Below the pieces are notes generated by a model. It saw only the letters and a list, made by a program, of their open reading frames with translations. It made no database searches and was not told where the DNA came from. A stretch of 35,895 nt of DNA from Lachnospiraceae bacterium. Its GTDB lineage: Bacteria; Bacillota; Clostridia; Lachnospirales; Lachnospiraceae. Location: positions 1-35,895 of the forward strand of contig CAJTDX010000032.1 in the NCBI GenBank assembly GCA_910575155.1. The letters run 5' to 3'. Of the stretch, positions 15,581-24,130 are shown one piece after another (the stretch's first letter is position 1; the number at the start of each line of letters is the position of its first letter). The translations under genes and the position numbers were made by a program.

Positions 15581-16286
15581 ATATGTGGCGGTGGATCTTG
15601 AAATGACGGGACTGCGCGCCCGCACAGACCGGATTCTGGAAATCGGAGCCGTGAAAGTAAAACAGGGAAACATTACGGATTCTTTTCAGAAGCTGGTGAA
15701 TCCGCAGATGAAGCTGCCGGAAGAAATTGTAAGTCTCACCGGGATTACGGACCAGATGGCGGCGCAGGGATGTGAAACCGGCGATGCGGTGCGGGAATTT
15801 TTATCATTTTCCGGGGAACTTCCCCTGGCGGGGCACAATATTATATTTGATTACAGTTTTTTAAAACAATATGCGGTCAATCATGGGATCTTGCTGGAAA
15901 AAGAAGGAATTGATACTTTGAAGCTGGCGAGAAAATTTTTGCCGCAGGCGGAAAAAAAGACGCTGGATTATCTGTGCAGTTTTTTACAGATCAGAAGAAG
16001 TGAAACGCACCGCGCTATGGAAGACGCCAGAGCGGCGGCGGAATTGCTGGAATATTTAAAGAAGCAGTTTGGCGAAAAGGAGCCGCAGGCGTTTCTGCCG
16101 AAACGTCTGCAGTACAGGGCGAAAAAGCAGCAGCTTGCGACGAAACAGCAGAAAGAGCGTCTGCAGGAACTGGTGGAGTATTATAAAATCAGTCTGAACC
16201 GGGAACTGGAGAGCTTAAGCCGCAGCGAAGCCTCGCGGATTACGGACCAGATTTATTTCAGATATGGAAAAATCCCGCGATCCTGA
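15570..16286 (+). CDS. DEDDh 3'-5' exonuclease (DnaQ/PolC-exonuclease-like)
   Basis: A 238-residue protein with a DEDDh nuclease domain (about 1-170) like the proofreading subunit of DNA polymerase III. The acidic residues are Asp9 and Glu11 in VAVDLEMTG, the aspartate in GHNIIFDYSFL, and the final His and Asp in HRAMEDA. A basic, helical tail of about 65 residues follows (KRLQYRAKKQQLATKQQKER), possibly for nucleic acid binding. An ATG 12 nt earlier is rejected because it overlaps the GGAGG site (15560-15564), which is well placed for the ATG at 15570. It is a free-standing exonuclease, not the PolC polymerase, and may act in repair or RNA turnover. Confidence 0.85.
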   Translation: MLNEYVAVDLEMTGLRARTDRILEIGAVKVKQGNITDSFQKLVNPQMKLPEEIVSLTGITDQMAAQGCETGDAVREFLSFSGELPLAGHNIIFDYSFLKQYAVNHGILLEKEGIDTLKLARKFLPQAEKKTLDYLCSFLQIRRSETHRAMEDARAAAELLEYLKKQFGEKEPQAFLPKRLQYRAKKQQLATKQQKERLQELVEYYKISLNRELESLSRSEASRITDQIYFRYGKIPRS

Positions 16287-16293
16287 GATTGCA

Positions 16294-16905
16294 TTAATTC
16301 TGCGGATACTTGTCCAGCATGGCGAGAATGGGCTGCTTTGTCAGAGAATTTAATTCGGCGGCGGCGGTTTTCATCTCCTGTATTTTTGAAAAATCTCCCG
16401 ACTCGGCATAGAGCTGGGCGAGCAGCTGCCAGGTTGCCCGTATATCGCTTTTGACAGAGACTGCGAATGCCAGCACGCAGACGGCCTCCTGCGTATAGGA
16501 AAGTTCCTGGAGACGCTGCCCCCAGGTGTTTAAAGTGCGCGCCAGAAGCGTGAAATTCTGGTCATACTGCATCAGTTCCGGAAGATTGGCGGCGCCGTAC
16601 TGTAATTTCAGATCCGTGTTGCTGACGCCCGTAAGATTTAAGATTCTTTTTTCCTTCAGAGCAAGAACCTGGGTTTCGCACTGCTTAAGAAGGTCGTCCT
16701 GGAAGAGGGCGAAAGGAAGCGTGACGTTGGAAAAATCCACATAATCCAGATGGGAAATATCCTGCCTGCGGGTAAGATTGGCAGTATGTTCGCGGTTCCA
16801 GAACGCGTTTTGCGCCGCCTGGTCCTGGTGGTTTGCTTTCATGCGTTTGTAAGAAACAACCGCCATAAAAATAATGGTCCATCCAATGAGAAGAAAAAAA
16901 GCCAT
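16294..16905 (-). CDS. Membrane-anchored TPR-like protein of unknown function
   Basis: I do not recognise a named family. The 203-residue protein has one N-terminal membrane helix (about 2-18), a polar linker, and a mostly helical C-terminal half whose pattern (for example WQLLAQLYAESGDFSKIQEM) resembles tetratricopeptide repeats, so a protein-binding role at the membrane is possible. AAAGGA lies 10 nt before the start. It converges with the exonuclease gene, with only 7 nt between stop codons, and diverges from a small membrane peptide gene. Confidence 0.7.
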   Translation of the reverse strand: MAFFLLIGWTIIFMAVVSYKRMKANHQDQAAQNAFWNREHTANLTRRQDISHLDYVDFSNVTLPFALFQDDLLKQCETQVLALKEKRILNLTGVSNTDLKLQYGAANLPELMQYDQNFTLLARTLNTWGQRLQELSYTQEAVCVLAFAVSVKSDIRATWQLLAQLYAESGDFSKIQEMKTAAAELNSLTKQPILAMLDKYPQN

Positions 16906-16909
16906 ATGA

Positions 16910-16938
16910 TTGAAATCCTTTCTGAAATAAGGTAGTAT
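16910..16938 (+). promoter_or_regulatory. Promoter of the small membrane peptide gene
   Basis: TTGAAA, 17 nt, TAGTAT, ending 24 nt before the start codon of the peptide. Confidence 0.6.
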
Positions 16939-16962
16939 GTATAGGGAATGGAGGTGAACGCT

Positions 16963-17070
16963 ATGCTGAATTTTAACAATCCCAAAACCAAAAAGACATT
17001 TGCGGCAGTTATTGCCATAATTCTGGTGGTGTCTATGGTGGCCGCCGTATTTCTCTCAGCATTTGTATAA
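16963..17070 (+). CDS. 35-residue single-helix membrane peptide
   Basis: A short gene with a strong ribosome binding site (GGAGGTGA, 6-8 nt before ATG), a credible promoter, and a protein-like plan: about a dozen polar, lysine-containing residues (MLNFNNPKTKK) followed by one hydrophobic helix of about 22 residues and an immediate stop. It recalls the tiny C-terminally anchored membrane proteins common in Firmicutes, such as Prli42 and DUF4044 types, but I cannot assign it to either. Its own promoter and the space on both sides argue that it is real. Confidence 0.7.
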   Translation: MLNFNNPKTKKTFAAVIAIILVVSMVAAVFLSAFV

Positions 17071-17189
17071 AGAAATAACTGGAAGAATCGGGGAATATAT
17101 GGATTTCCAGAGCATAGAATGCATCTTTACCTGTTCATAATATACAGAAAGAGTCATGGTATGTCAACGAAATTCGTGGTTTGTGTATC

Positions 17190-17217
17190 TTGAAAAATAA
17201 TAAGTTTGTGTTAGAAT
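17190..17217 (+). promoter_or_regulatory. Promoter of the VanW-family gene
   Basis: TTGAAA, 16 nt, TAGAAT, followed 48 nt later by the start codon. Confidence 0.6.
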
Positions 17218-17265
17218 TAGGTAAGTAAAGTATAAACGAAGCAGAATAGTAGGAGATGGACGACT

Positions 17266-18921
17266 ATGAAAAGTTGGAAAAAATATCTGTCAATTGCCGG
17301 GGCAGTGTTCGTTTTGGCGTTGGCAGCAATTGTTACAGTCCCGGTAAACGCGGAGACAGATGAGACGTCTACCATTCCGCAGCGGGTGTATTTCGGAGAA
17401 GTTTCAGTGGGAGGAATGACTCAGGAAGAGGCGAAGGCGGCGGTAGAAGAATATATAAGCGGCAAGCTCAGCCAGACAATCACGCTTCAGGCAGGTAAAA
17501 ATACCGTGCAGGTGCCGGCTTCACAGTTTGGGATTTCCTGGGGAAATCCGGAGATTGCAGAGGAAGCGGCCGGCCTTGGCAAAAGCGGGAACCTGATTAC
17601 CCGTTATAAGGCGATGAAAGATCTGGAAAATGAGGATAAGGTGTACGAGCTTTCCTACGAGGCAGATGAAGCAATGATCAGCCAGGTGCTGGAGAGCAAT
17701 GCGCAGACCCTGAATACAGAAGCAAAGGACGGCGGACTTACCAGAGAAAACGGCAATTTTACCGTTGTTCCGGGCAGTCAGGGCGTCAGCATCAACATAG
17801 AGAATTCAAAGGAAATCCTGGAAAAATATTTTTCCAGTGAATGGAAAGGCGCATCCTCCGGGACTGTCGAGCTTGCGGCGGATGTGGTAGAGCCCAGAGG
17901 AAGCGAAGAGGAGCTTGGGAAGGTGAAAGATCTGCTGGGAGGTTTTCATACTTCTTACAGTTCATCGGGCGCCGGACGTTCTAAAAACGTGGAAAACGGA
18001 GCTTCTTTGATTAATGGCTCTGTGGTATATCCTGGCGATACATTTTCCGTATACGAGGCGGTAAGCCCCTTTGATGCGGAGCATGGCTATGAGCTTGCAG
18101 GTTCTTATGAGAATGGAACAACCGTAGAGACTTACGGCGGCGGGATCTGTCAGGTATCCACCACGTTATACAATGCGGTGATCCGGGCGGAGCTTGAGAT
18201 TGCGGAGCGTTTCAACCATTCTATGATTGTAAGTTATGTGGATCCTTCCGCCGACGCGGCGATTGCAGGAACTTACAAGGATTTGAAATTTGTCAATAAT
18301 ACAGACGCGCCAATTTATATCGAAGGATATACGGAAGGAAGACAGCTTTATTTCAATGTTTTCGGTGAAGAAACCAGGCCGGCGAACCGCGAGGTAAGTT
18401 TTGTAAGCGAGACATTGTCCACGACAGAACCAGGAACTCAGTACCAGGCTTCTTCCGGTCACGCGATTGGTTATATGAGCCAGAAACAGTCTTCTCATAC
18501 AGGCTATACCGCACAGCTCTGGAAAGTGGTGACGGTTGACGGCGTTGAGAAGAGCCGTGAGATTTTTAATAACAGTACTTATAAAGCTTCCCCGCGTATC
18601 GTAGTGGTAGGAACAGCTTCTGCAAATCCGGAAGCGGTGAACGCCATGAATGCGGCGATCGGCACTCAGAATGAAGGAGCGATCAGCGCGGCGGTGGCTC
18701 AGTGGAACGACGCGGCTTTGGCAGCGGCAGCCCAGCAGGCGGCGGAAGCGGCGGCAGCTCAGCAGGCAGCGGAAGAAGCAGCCAGACAGCAGCAACAGCA
18801 GCTCGAGCAGCAGCAAAAGGAAGATCAGGGCGGTGAGAAGCCCAAAAATGATAAGCCGGAAGACGATAAACCGGACAAAAACGATGAAGAAGGTGAGGAA
18901 GAAGAGGGCGATGATGAGTAG
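17266..18921 (+). CDS. VanW family wall-associated protein
   Basis: A 551-residue exported protein. It has a signal or anchor helix (about 7-25), then two peptidoglycan-binding-4-like regions (about 40-205), a VanW domain (about 225-375, with PGDTFSVYEAVSPFDAEHGY and the hallmark TYGGGICQVSTTLYNAV), and a G5-like beta domain (about 385-455). The last 75 residues are low complexity: Ala/Gln-rich, then Lys/Asp/Glu-rich, ending in acidic residues. VanW domains occur in glycopeptide-resistance clusters but are common in ordinary Firmicutes wall proteins; there is no vancomycin-resistance gene here. AGGAG lies upstream of the ATG. It has its own promoter and a strong hairpin after it. Confidence 0.88.
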   Translation: MKSWKKYLSIAGAVFVLALAAIVTVPVNAETDETSTIPQRVYFGEVSVGGMTQEEAKAAVEEYISGKLSQTITLQAGKNTVQVPASQFGISWGNPEIAEEAAGLGKSGNLITRYKAMKDLENEDKVYELSYEADEAMISQVLESNAQTLNTEAKDGGLTRENGNFTVVPGSQGVSINIENSKEILEKYFSSEWKGASSGTVELAADVVEPRGSEEELGKVKDLLGGFHTSYSSSGAGRSKNVENGASLINGSVVYPGDTFSVYEAVSPFDAEHGYELAGSYENGTTVETYGGGICQVSTTLYNAVIRAELEIAERFNHSMIVSYVDPSADAAIAGTYKDLKFVNNTDAPIYIEGYTEGRQLYFNVFGEETRPANREVSFVSETLSTTEPGTQYQASSGHAIGYMSQKQSSHTGYTAQLWKVVTVDGVEKSREIFNNSTYKASPRIVVVGTASANPEAVNAMNAAIGTQNEGAISAAVAQWNDAALAAAAQQAAEAAAAQQAAEEAARQQQQQLEQQQKEDQGGEKPKNDKPEDDKPDKNDEEGEEEEGDDE

Positions 18922-18967
18922 TATAGGCGGCGGGAGAACAAAAGCTGCCGGATAATCATACGTCTGC

Positions 18968-18995
18968 AAGGCTGTTTCAGTATTGAAACAGCCTT
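18968..18995. terminator. Strong hairpin behind the VanW-family gene
   Basis: A perfect 12-bp stem (AAGGCTGTTTCA/TGAAACAGCCTT) with a 4-nt loop. The following bases are AACTTACATT, so a true T-tract is missing and termination may be weak. Confidence 0.6.
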
Positions 18996-19113
18996 AACTT
19001 ACATTATAAGAACATTCCATATCTTGCAGAGTGTTTTTATTCTTTTATTCTGTTGAATAAAAAAATAACATGCATAGGAAATTCCTTCGGATTCCCTATA
19101 AATAAAATAAAAA

Positions 19114-19202
19114 ACAATGATCGCACTGCGGCGGAAAAGAAATATGCCGCTGAAGCGACCCGCCGCAGGCGGAGAATCCCTCAGAGCAGGATTCTTTGTT
19201 CT
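19114..19202 (+). repeat. Dispersed structured repeat, copy 2
   Basis: Matches 127-214 with identity over the first about 60 bp apart from two substitutions; the 9-bp outer stem and the inner CGCT/AGCG stem are unchanged. The right-hand palindrome has diverged (AATCC, then a different centre, then GGATT), while GGATTCTTTGTTCT is kept. Confidence 0.75.
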
Positions 19203-19228
19203 AATGCAAGCTAAGGGAGAGACAGAGA

Positions 19229-20212
19229 ATGAAAGTAGGAAAAATACCGGAAAATGTATTAAAGCGTTCTGTATTTAAGCAGATCCATACGAAGCGGGAA
19301 GAAGTAATTCTGGGAGCAGGCGTAGGCGAGGACTGTGCGGCTGTCAGGCTGAAAGAAGATGAAATGTTTGTGATATCCACAGACCCGGTTACCGGGACGG
19401 CGACGGATATCGGTCATCTTGCTGTCCACATTACCATAAATGACCTTGCCTCTGCGGGCGCGCAGCCTGTGGGGGTTATGCTGACAATTTTGCTTCCGGA
19501 ACATACCCAGGAAGCGGAATTAAAGAAAATGATGGGACAGATTGAACAGGCGTGCGCCGCGGCGAAGGTTCAGATTATGGGAGGTCATACTGAAGTGACA
19601 AAGGCTGTCTGCCAGCCCGTGGTCAATGTCTGCGGCGTGGGAAAAGTGAAGGCGGGACAGCTCGTTTCCACAGCCGGAGCCAGGCCGGGCGACGATATTC
19701 TTGCGAGCAAATGGATTGGTCTGGAAGGAACCTCCATTATTGCCAAGGAAAAGGCGCAGGAGCTTTCAGAACGTTACTCTGTGAATCTGATTAAAAAGGC
19801 GCAGGAGTTCGACCAGTATCTGTCGGTACTGCCAGAGGCCGCCGTGGCCGTGAAGTCCGGCGTTACGGCGATGCACGATGTGACGGAGGGAGGGATTTTC
19901 GGCGCCCTCTGGGAACTGGCAGAAAGCTCTGGCGTTGGACTTGAGATAGATTTGAAAAAGATACCGGTAAAACAGGAGACAATTGAAGTCTGTGAATTTT
20001 TTGGCATTAATCCATATGAGCTGATTTCCAGCGGATGTATGCTGATGGCGTCGCAGGATGGTACTGCCCTGCTGCGGGAATTGGAGAAGGCGGGAATCCA
20101 TGCCGTTCTGATTGGAAAAGCCACGGCTGGAAACGACAGGGTGTTGCGAAATGAGGAAGAGCGGCGTTTTCTGGAGCCTCCTAAGACAGACGAATTGTAT
20201 CGGGTTTTGTAA
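19229..20212 (+). CDS. HypE-like AIR synthase-related protein
   Basis: A 327-residue protein of the PurM/HypE/ThiL superfamily, ATP-binding dimers. Family marks are GAGVGEDCAAV near residue 30, DPVTG, the HITINDLASAGAQPVGVM segment, GGHTEVT near 120, and MHDVTEGGIFGALWE in the second half. True HypE proteins end in a conserved cysteine motif that carries the cyano ligand for NiFe hydrogenase; this one ends in DELYRVL without it, and no other hyp gene is near. It is therefore a HypE-like paralogue with an unknown substrate. AAGGGAGAG lies before the start. An AsnC/Lrp gene follows after 21 nt and may be cotranscribed. Confidence 0.82.
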   Translation: MKVGKIPENVLKRSVFKQIHTKREEVILGAGVGEDCAAVRLKEDEMFVISTDPVTGTATDIGHLAVHITINDLASAGAQPVGVMLTILLPEHTQEAELKKMMGQIEQACAAAKVQIMGGHTEVTKAVCQPVVNVCGVGKVKAGQLVSTAGARPGDDILASKWIGLEGTSIIAKEKAQELSERYSVNLIKKAQEFDQYLSVLPEAAVAVKSGVTAMHDVTEGGIFGALWELAESSGVGLEIDLKKIPVKQETIEVCEFFGINPYELISSGCMLMASQDGTALLRELEKAGIHAVLIGKATAGNDRVLRNEEERRFLEPPKTDELYRVL

Positions 20213-20233
20213 ATTTATGGGAGGACGGATATA

Positions 20234-20722
20234 ATGGAAATGAGAGAGAAGATTTTAACATTTATAGAAAAAAACAGCAGGGCGGATTTGAAACAGCTTG
20301 CCATTATGCTGGGCATGGAAGAGACGGCTGTGGCAAATGAGCTGGCGGCTATGGAGGAGGAACACATTATTTGCGGCTACCATACCCTGATTGACTGGGA
20401 GAAAACCAGCATGGAAAAGGTGAACGCACTGATTGAGGTGCGGGTAACCCCTCAGCGCGGCAGAGGTTTTGACAGCGTGGCGGAGCGCGTCTATAATTAC
20501 CCGGAGGTCAATGCAGTGTATCTGATATCCGGAGGGTACGACCTTTTGGTAACGCTGGAAGGAAAGACACTGAGAGAGGTGGCGCAGTTTGTATCAGATA
20601 AATTGTCCACTCTGGATTCTGTTCTGAGCACCAAGACCAACTTTATCCTCAAAAAATATAAAGATCATGGAACGGTGATTGCGAAACCCAAAGAGGATGA
20701 AAGGATGCTGGTGAGCTTATGA
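20234..20722 (+). CDS. AsnC/Lrp family transcriptional regulator
   Basis: A 162-residue regulator with an N-terminal helix-turn-helix (about 15-50, KQLAIMLGMEETAVANELAAMEEEHII) and a C-terminal RAM (ACT-like) amino-acid-sensing domain (about 65-145, ending with LSTKTNFILKKYKDHG). Such proteins sense amino acids and control their metabolism. GGGAGG precedes the start by about 11 nt. Its stop overlaps the start of the aminotransferase gene by 4 bp (ATGA), so the two are translationally coupled and the regulator probably responds to an amino acid handled by that enzyme. Confidence 0.9.
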   Translation: MEMREKILTFIEKNSRADLKQLAIMLGMEETAVANELAAMEEEHIICGYHTLIDWEKTSMEKVNALIEVRVTPQRGRGFDSVAERVYNYPEVNAVYLISGGYDLLVTLEGKTLREVAQFVSDKLSTLDSVLSTKTNFILKKYKDHGTVIAKPKEDERMLVSL

Positions 20723-21888
20723 GGAATCCATTATCAGAACGCATTACAGAGATTCCATTCTCAGGAATCCGAAAATTTTTTGATATCGCGGCAGAAATGG
20801 AGGATGTAATTTCACTGGGGGTGGGAGAGCCGGATTTTGACACGCCCTGGCATATCCGTGACGAGGGCATTTATTCTCTGGAAAAGGGCAGGACGGCGTA
20901 TACCTCCAATGCGGGCTTAAAAGAGTTGAAAATAGAGATTGCCAGGTATCTGGAGCGCAGATTTCAGGTATCCTATGATTATGACACGGAGATGATGATT
21001 ACGGTTGGAGGAAGCGAGGCTATTGATCTGGCGATGCGCGCCATGCTCGATCCCGGAGATGAAGTACTGATTCCCCAGCCCAGTTATGTGTCCTATGTTC
21101 CCTGCGCCGCTTTTGCAAATGGAACGCCGGTGGTTATTAATCTGAAAGAGGAAAATGAGTTTCGTCTGACAGCGCAGGAGTTTACAGACGCCATAACGCC
21201 GAAAACCAAACTTTTAGTACTGCCGTTTCCCAATAATCCCACCGGAGCGATTATGGACAGGAAGGATCTGGAGGCTGTGGCAAAAATTGTGGAAGAGCAT
21301 GATTTGTATGTAATCAGTGATGAAATCTATGCGGAACTGACTTACCAGCAGGATCATGTGACGATTGCTTCTCTGCCGGGAATGCGGGAGCGGACCGTGC
21401 TGATCAATGGATTTTCCAAGGCGTACGCTATGACGGGATGGCGGCTGGGTTACGCGTGCGCTCCCAGGGTGATTTTGGAGCAAATGTTAAAAATCCACCA
21501 GTATGCCATAATGTGCGCTCCCACCACCAGCCAGTATGCGGCTGTGGAGGCAGTGCGCAATGGGGACGAGGATGTGGCGGGTATGAGAGAAGAATACAAT
21601 GGCAGGCGGCGTTATCTCATACATCGCTTCCAGGAAATGGGACTGACCTGTTTTGAACCTTTCGGGGCATTTTACGCGTTTCCCTGTATCAAAGAATTTG
21701 GGATGAGTTCCGATGAATTTGCTACCCGTATGCTGCAGGAAGAGAAAGTGGTAGTGGTTCCCGGAACCGCTTTTGGAGAATGCGGAGAGGGATTTTTGCG
21801 TATTTCCTACGCGTATTCTCTGGAGAAATTAGAAGAGGCGCTAAAGAGAATGGAACGGTTTATCACGAAGCTGCGTCAGCAGAAGTAA
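20719..21888 (+). CDS. Class I/II pyridoxal-phosphate aminotransferase
   Basis: A 389-residue fold-type I aminotransferase. The PLP lysine is Lys234 in INGFSKAYAMTGWRLGY; the PNNPTGAI segment (171-178), the YVISDEIYAEL aspartate and tyrosine (near 201-204), and the C-terminal arginine in FLRISYAYS that binds the substrate carboxylate are all present. The N-terminus (ISLGVGEPDFDTP) is typical of the aspartate/alanine aminotransferase group (PatA, AlaC, AspC-like). The exact substrate cannot be read from sequence. It is coupled to the AsnC/Lrp regulator by a 4-bp overlap and precedes trmL by 35 nt. Confidence 0.9.
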   Translation: MRNPLSERITEIPFSGIRKFFDIAAEMEDVISLGVGEPDFDTPWHIRDEGIYSLEKGRTAYTSNAGLKELKIEIARYLERRFQVSYDYDTEMMITVGGSEAIDLAMRAMLDPGDEVLIPQPSYVSYVPCAAFANGTPVVINLKEENEFRLTAQEFTDAITPKTKLLVLPFPNNPTGAIMDRKDLEAVAKIVEEHDLYVISDEIYAELTYQQDHVTIASLPGMRERTVLINGFSKAYAMTGWRLGYACAPRVILEQMLKIHQYAIMCAPTTSQYAAVEAVRNGDEDVAGMREEYNGRRRYLIHRFQEMGLTCFEPFGAFYAFPCIKEFGMSSDEFATRMLQEEKVVVVPGTAFGECGEGFLRISYAYSLEKLEEALKRMERFITKLRQQK

Positions 21889-21923
21889 AAACCGTTTCCA
21901 TGTGCAATCAGAGGAGAACATTT

Positions 21924-22436
21924 ATGGCAGAATTAAACATTGTGCTTTACGAGCCGGAAATTCCGGCCAATACCGGGAATATCGGACGTACCTGCGCAGC
22001 CACCGGGGCAAGGCTTCACCTCATAGAGCCGCTGGGATTTCAGTTGAGCGAGAAAGCGATTAAACGTGCCGGCATGGATTACTGGCGGGAACTGGATGTT
22101 ACCAGATATCTGAACTGGCAGGATTTTCTTGCCAAAAATCCCGGCGCGAAAATTTATATGGCTACGACTAAGGCGCGAAAGGCGTACACAGAAGTCAGTT
22201 ATGAACCAGACTGTTATATCATGTTCGGCAAGGAGAGCGCCGGGATTCCCGAAAAGATTTTGAAGGAACATCCTGACGAGTGCGTCCGTATTCCAATGAT
22301 TGGCGAAACGCGTTCTCTGAATCTGTCTAATTCTGTGGCGATTGTATTGTATGAAGCTTTAAGGCAGAATCAATTCAGCCATATGAAGCTGGAAGGGCAG
22401 CTGCATCACCAAAGCTGGGATGAGGTACAGGCATGA
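21924..22436 (+). CDS. trmL: tRNA (cytidine/uridine-34-2'-O)-methyltransferase TrmL
   Basis: A 170-residue SPOUT methyltransferase that methylates the ribose of nucleotide 34 in leucine tRNAs. It has the typical opening [21 protein letters not shown], the middle [11 protein letters not shown], and the knot motif [19 protein letters not shown], and is of normal length. The reading frame extends upstream to 21780 inside the aminotransferase gene, but the ATG at 21924 follows GAGGAG by 7 nt and matches the family N-terminus. Its stop overlaps ecfA1 by 4 bp. Confidence 0.93.
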   Translation: MAELNIVLYEPEIPANTGNIGRTCAATGARLHLIEPLGFQLSEKAIKRAGMDYWRELDVTRYLNWQDFLAKNPGAKIYMATTKARKAYTEVSYEPDCYIMFGKESAGIPEKILKEHPDECVRIPMIGETRSLNLSNSVAIVLYEALRQNQFSHMKLEGQLHHQSWDEVQA

Positions 22437-23284
22437 ATTTTATAGAGGCAAGAAAATTAGTACACGAATATATCCGCCGTGATGAAGAGGGCAATGTGGA
22501 AAGTATTCTCACGGCGCTCAATGAGGTGGACCTGGATGTAAAACAGGGAGAATTTGTGGCAGTCTTAGGACATAACGGCTCCGGAAAGTCTACGCTTGCC
22601 AAGCATCTGAACGTATTGCTGACGGCAAGCGGCGGCACGTTATGGGTCGACGGCAAAGATACAAAAGACGCAGATAATCTTTGGGCGATCCGCCAGAATG
22701 CAGGAATGGTATTTCAGAATCCGGACAATCAGATTATCGCCAGCGTAGTGGAAGAGGACGTGGCATTCGGGCCGGAAAATATCGGTGTTCCCACATCGGA
22801 AATCTGGAAACGTGTGGAGCGGAGTTTAAAATCTGTGGGGATGATAAAATACAGGGAACATTCGCCCAACAAGCTTAGCGGCGGACAGAAGCAGAGAGTA
22901 GCCATTGCCGGAGTGATGGCTATGGAGCCGAAATGCATTGTACTGGACGAGCCTACGGCGATGCTCGATCCCAATGGAAGGCGCGAAGTACTGGAAGCCG
23001 TGGAGCAGCTCAATAAGGAGAAGGGAATCACGGTGATTCTGATTACTCATTATATGGAAGAGGTAGTCCACGCCGACCGGGTGTATGTGATGGATCACGG
23101 GAACGTGGTAATGCAGGGCAGTCCCAGAACGATCTTTTCCCAGGTGGATACGTTAAAGTCCTATCGTCTGGATGTTCCGCAGATTACGCTTTTAGCTTAT
23201 GAGTTAAAAAAAGCGGGGCTGGATATTCCGGACGGAATTTTAACCAGGCAGGAGCTGGTGGAGGCATTATGTCGATTATATTAG
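22433..23284 (+). CDS. ecfA1: Energy-coupling factor transporter ATPase EcfA1
   Basis: One of the two ATPases of an ECF vitamin/metal uptake complex. The 283 residues contain Walker [10 protein letters not shown] (46-54), Q-loop FQNPDNQ (94-100), ABC signature LSGGQ (148-152), Walker B CIVLDEP (168-174) and the switch His in LITHYMEEV. The FQNPDNQ Q-loop is typical of EcfA1-type subunits. Its start overlaps trmL by 4 bp and its end overlaps ecfA2 by 16 bp. No substrate-binding S subunit is in the window, so this A1-A2-T set is probably the shared module that serves several S proteins encoded elsewhere. Confidence 0.93.
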   Translation: MNFIEARKLVHEYIRRDEEGNVESILTALNEVDLDVKQGEFVAVLGHNGSGKSTLAKHLNVLLTASGGTLWVDGKDTKDADNLWAIRQNAGMVFQNPDNQIIASVVEEDVAFGPENIGVPTSEIWKRVERSLKSVGMIKYREHSPNKLSGGQKQRVAIAGVMAMEPKCIVLDEPTAMLDPNGRREVLEAVEQLNKEKGITVILITHYMEEVVHADRVYVMDHGNVVMQGSPRTIFSQVDTLKSYRLDVPQITLLAYELKKAGLDIPDGILTRQELVEALCRLY

Positions 23285-24117
23285 ATAAGGTCAATTACGT
23301 TTACAGTCAGAATACAGCATATGAAATCCAGGCGCTGAAAAATATTAATCTCAAAATAGAAGATGGTGAGTTTATTGGCGTCATTGGACATACCGGTTCA
23401 GGAAAATCAACTTTAATCCAGCATTTAAACGGATTGATGCGCGCGACGTCCGGCGGCATTTATTACAATGGGCAGGATATTTATGAAGAAGACTATGATC
23501 GTAAAAAGCTGCGCGGAAAAGTAGGGCTGGTGTTTCAGTATCCCGAACATCAGTTGTTCGAAACTACTATTTTTGCAGATGTGTCTTTTGGACCAAAAAA
23601 TCAGGGATTTTCCAAAAAAGAAGCGGAGCTGAAAGCCTTTACCGCGCTGCGCAGCGTGGGATTAGCCGAGGATTACTGGTACCGTTCGCCTTTTGAGCTT
23701 AGCGGCGGACAGAAGCGCCGGGTGGCAATCGCCGGAGTTCTTGCCATGGAGCCGGAGGTACTGATACTGGACGAGCCTACGGCAGGGCTGGATCCCAAAG
23801 GGCGGGATGAGATTTTAGACCAGGTGGCAAAGCTGCATGAAGAACGTCGTATGACGATTGTTCTGGTGTCTCACAGTATGGAAGATGTAGCGAAATATGT
23901 TAAGCGGCTGATTGTGATGAATCAGGGAAGCGTGATGCTGGACGGAACGCCGGGGGAGGTATTTGCGCATTATCAGGAATTGGAAGCGGTAGGGCTTGCC
24001 GCGCCGCAGGTCGCTTATCTGATGCATGATCTTAGAAAACACGGAATTTTGGCGCAAGGCACAGCTACAACCTTAGAGGAGGCAAAAGAAGCAATTTTGC
24101 AGGCATTTAAGAAATAA
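23269..24117 (+). CDS. ecfA2: Energy-coupling factor transporter ATPase EcfA2
   Basis: The second ATPase of the ECF complex, 282 residues. It shows Walker [10 protein letters not shown] (40-48), Q-loop FQYPEHQLF, which marks the EcfA2 type, signature LSGGQKRR, Walker B VLILDEP and the switch His in VSHSMEDV. The C-terminal extension of about 50 residues is usual for EcfA dimerisation. It overlaps ecfA1 by 16 bp and is followed by ecfT after 13 nt. Confidence 0.93.
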   Translation: MSIILDKVNYVYSQNTAYEIQALKNINLKIEDGEFIGVIGHTGSGKSTLIQHLNGLMRATSGGIYYNGQDIYEEDYDRKKLRGKVGLVFQYPEHQLFETTIFADVSFGPKNQGFSKKEAELKAFTALRSVGLAEDYWYRSPFELSGGQKRRVAIAGVLAMEPEVLILDEPTAGLDPKGRDEILDQVAKLHEERRMTIVLVSHSMEDVAKYVKRLIVMNQGSVMLDGTPGEVFAHYQELEAVGLAAPQVAYLMHDLRKHGILAQGTATTLEEAKEAILQAFKK

Positions 24118-24130
24118 AGTAGGAGACGGT

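Larger units (their letters stand above)
18922..19228. other. Intergenic region between VanW and HypE-like genes
   Basis: This 307-bp gap has no gene. It contains a 12-bp hairpin at 18968-18995, a TTTTATTC-TGTT-GAATAAAA hairpin near 19047, and the second copy of the dispersed repeat at 19114-19202. The repeat ends about 26 nt before the HypE-like start, so it would be in that gene's leader if the promoter lies upstream. Confidence 0.6.

Noticed and set aside
17266-18921. Vancomycin resistance determinant
   Set aside because: Only a VanW domain is present, with no ligase, VanX/VanY or two-component genes; VanW proteins are common in sensitive Firmicutes.
18166-18969. 267-residue minus-strand frame opposite the VanW gene
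   Set aside because: It is antisense to the low-complexity tail, and its Leu/Arg-rich composition is a by-product of the Gln/Glu codons.
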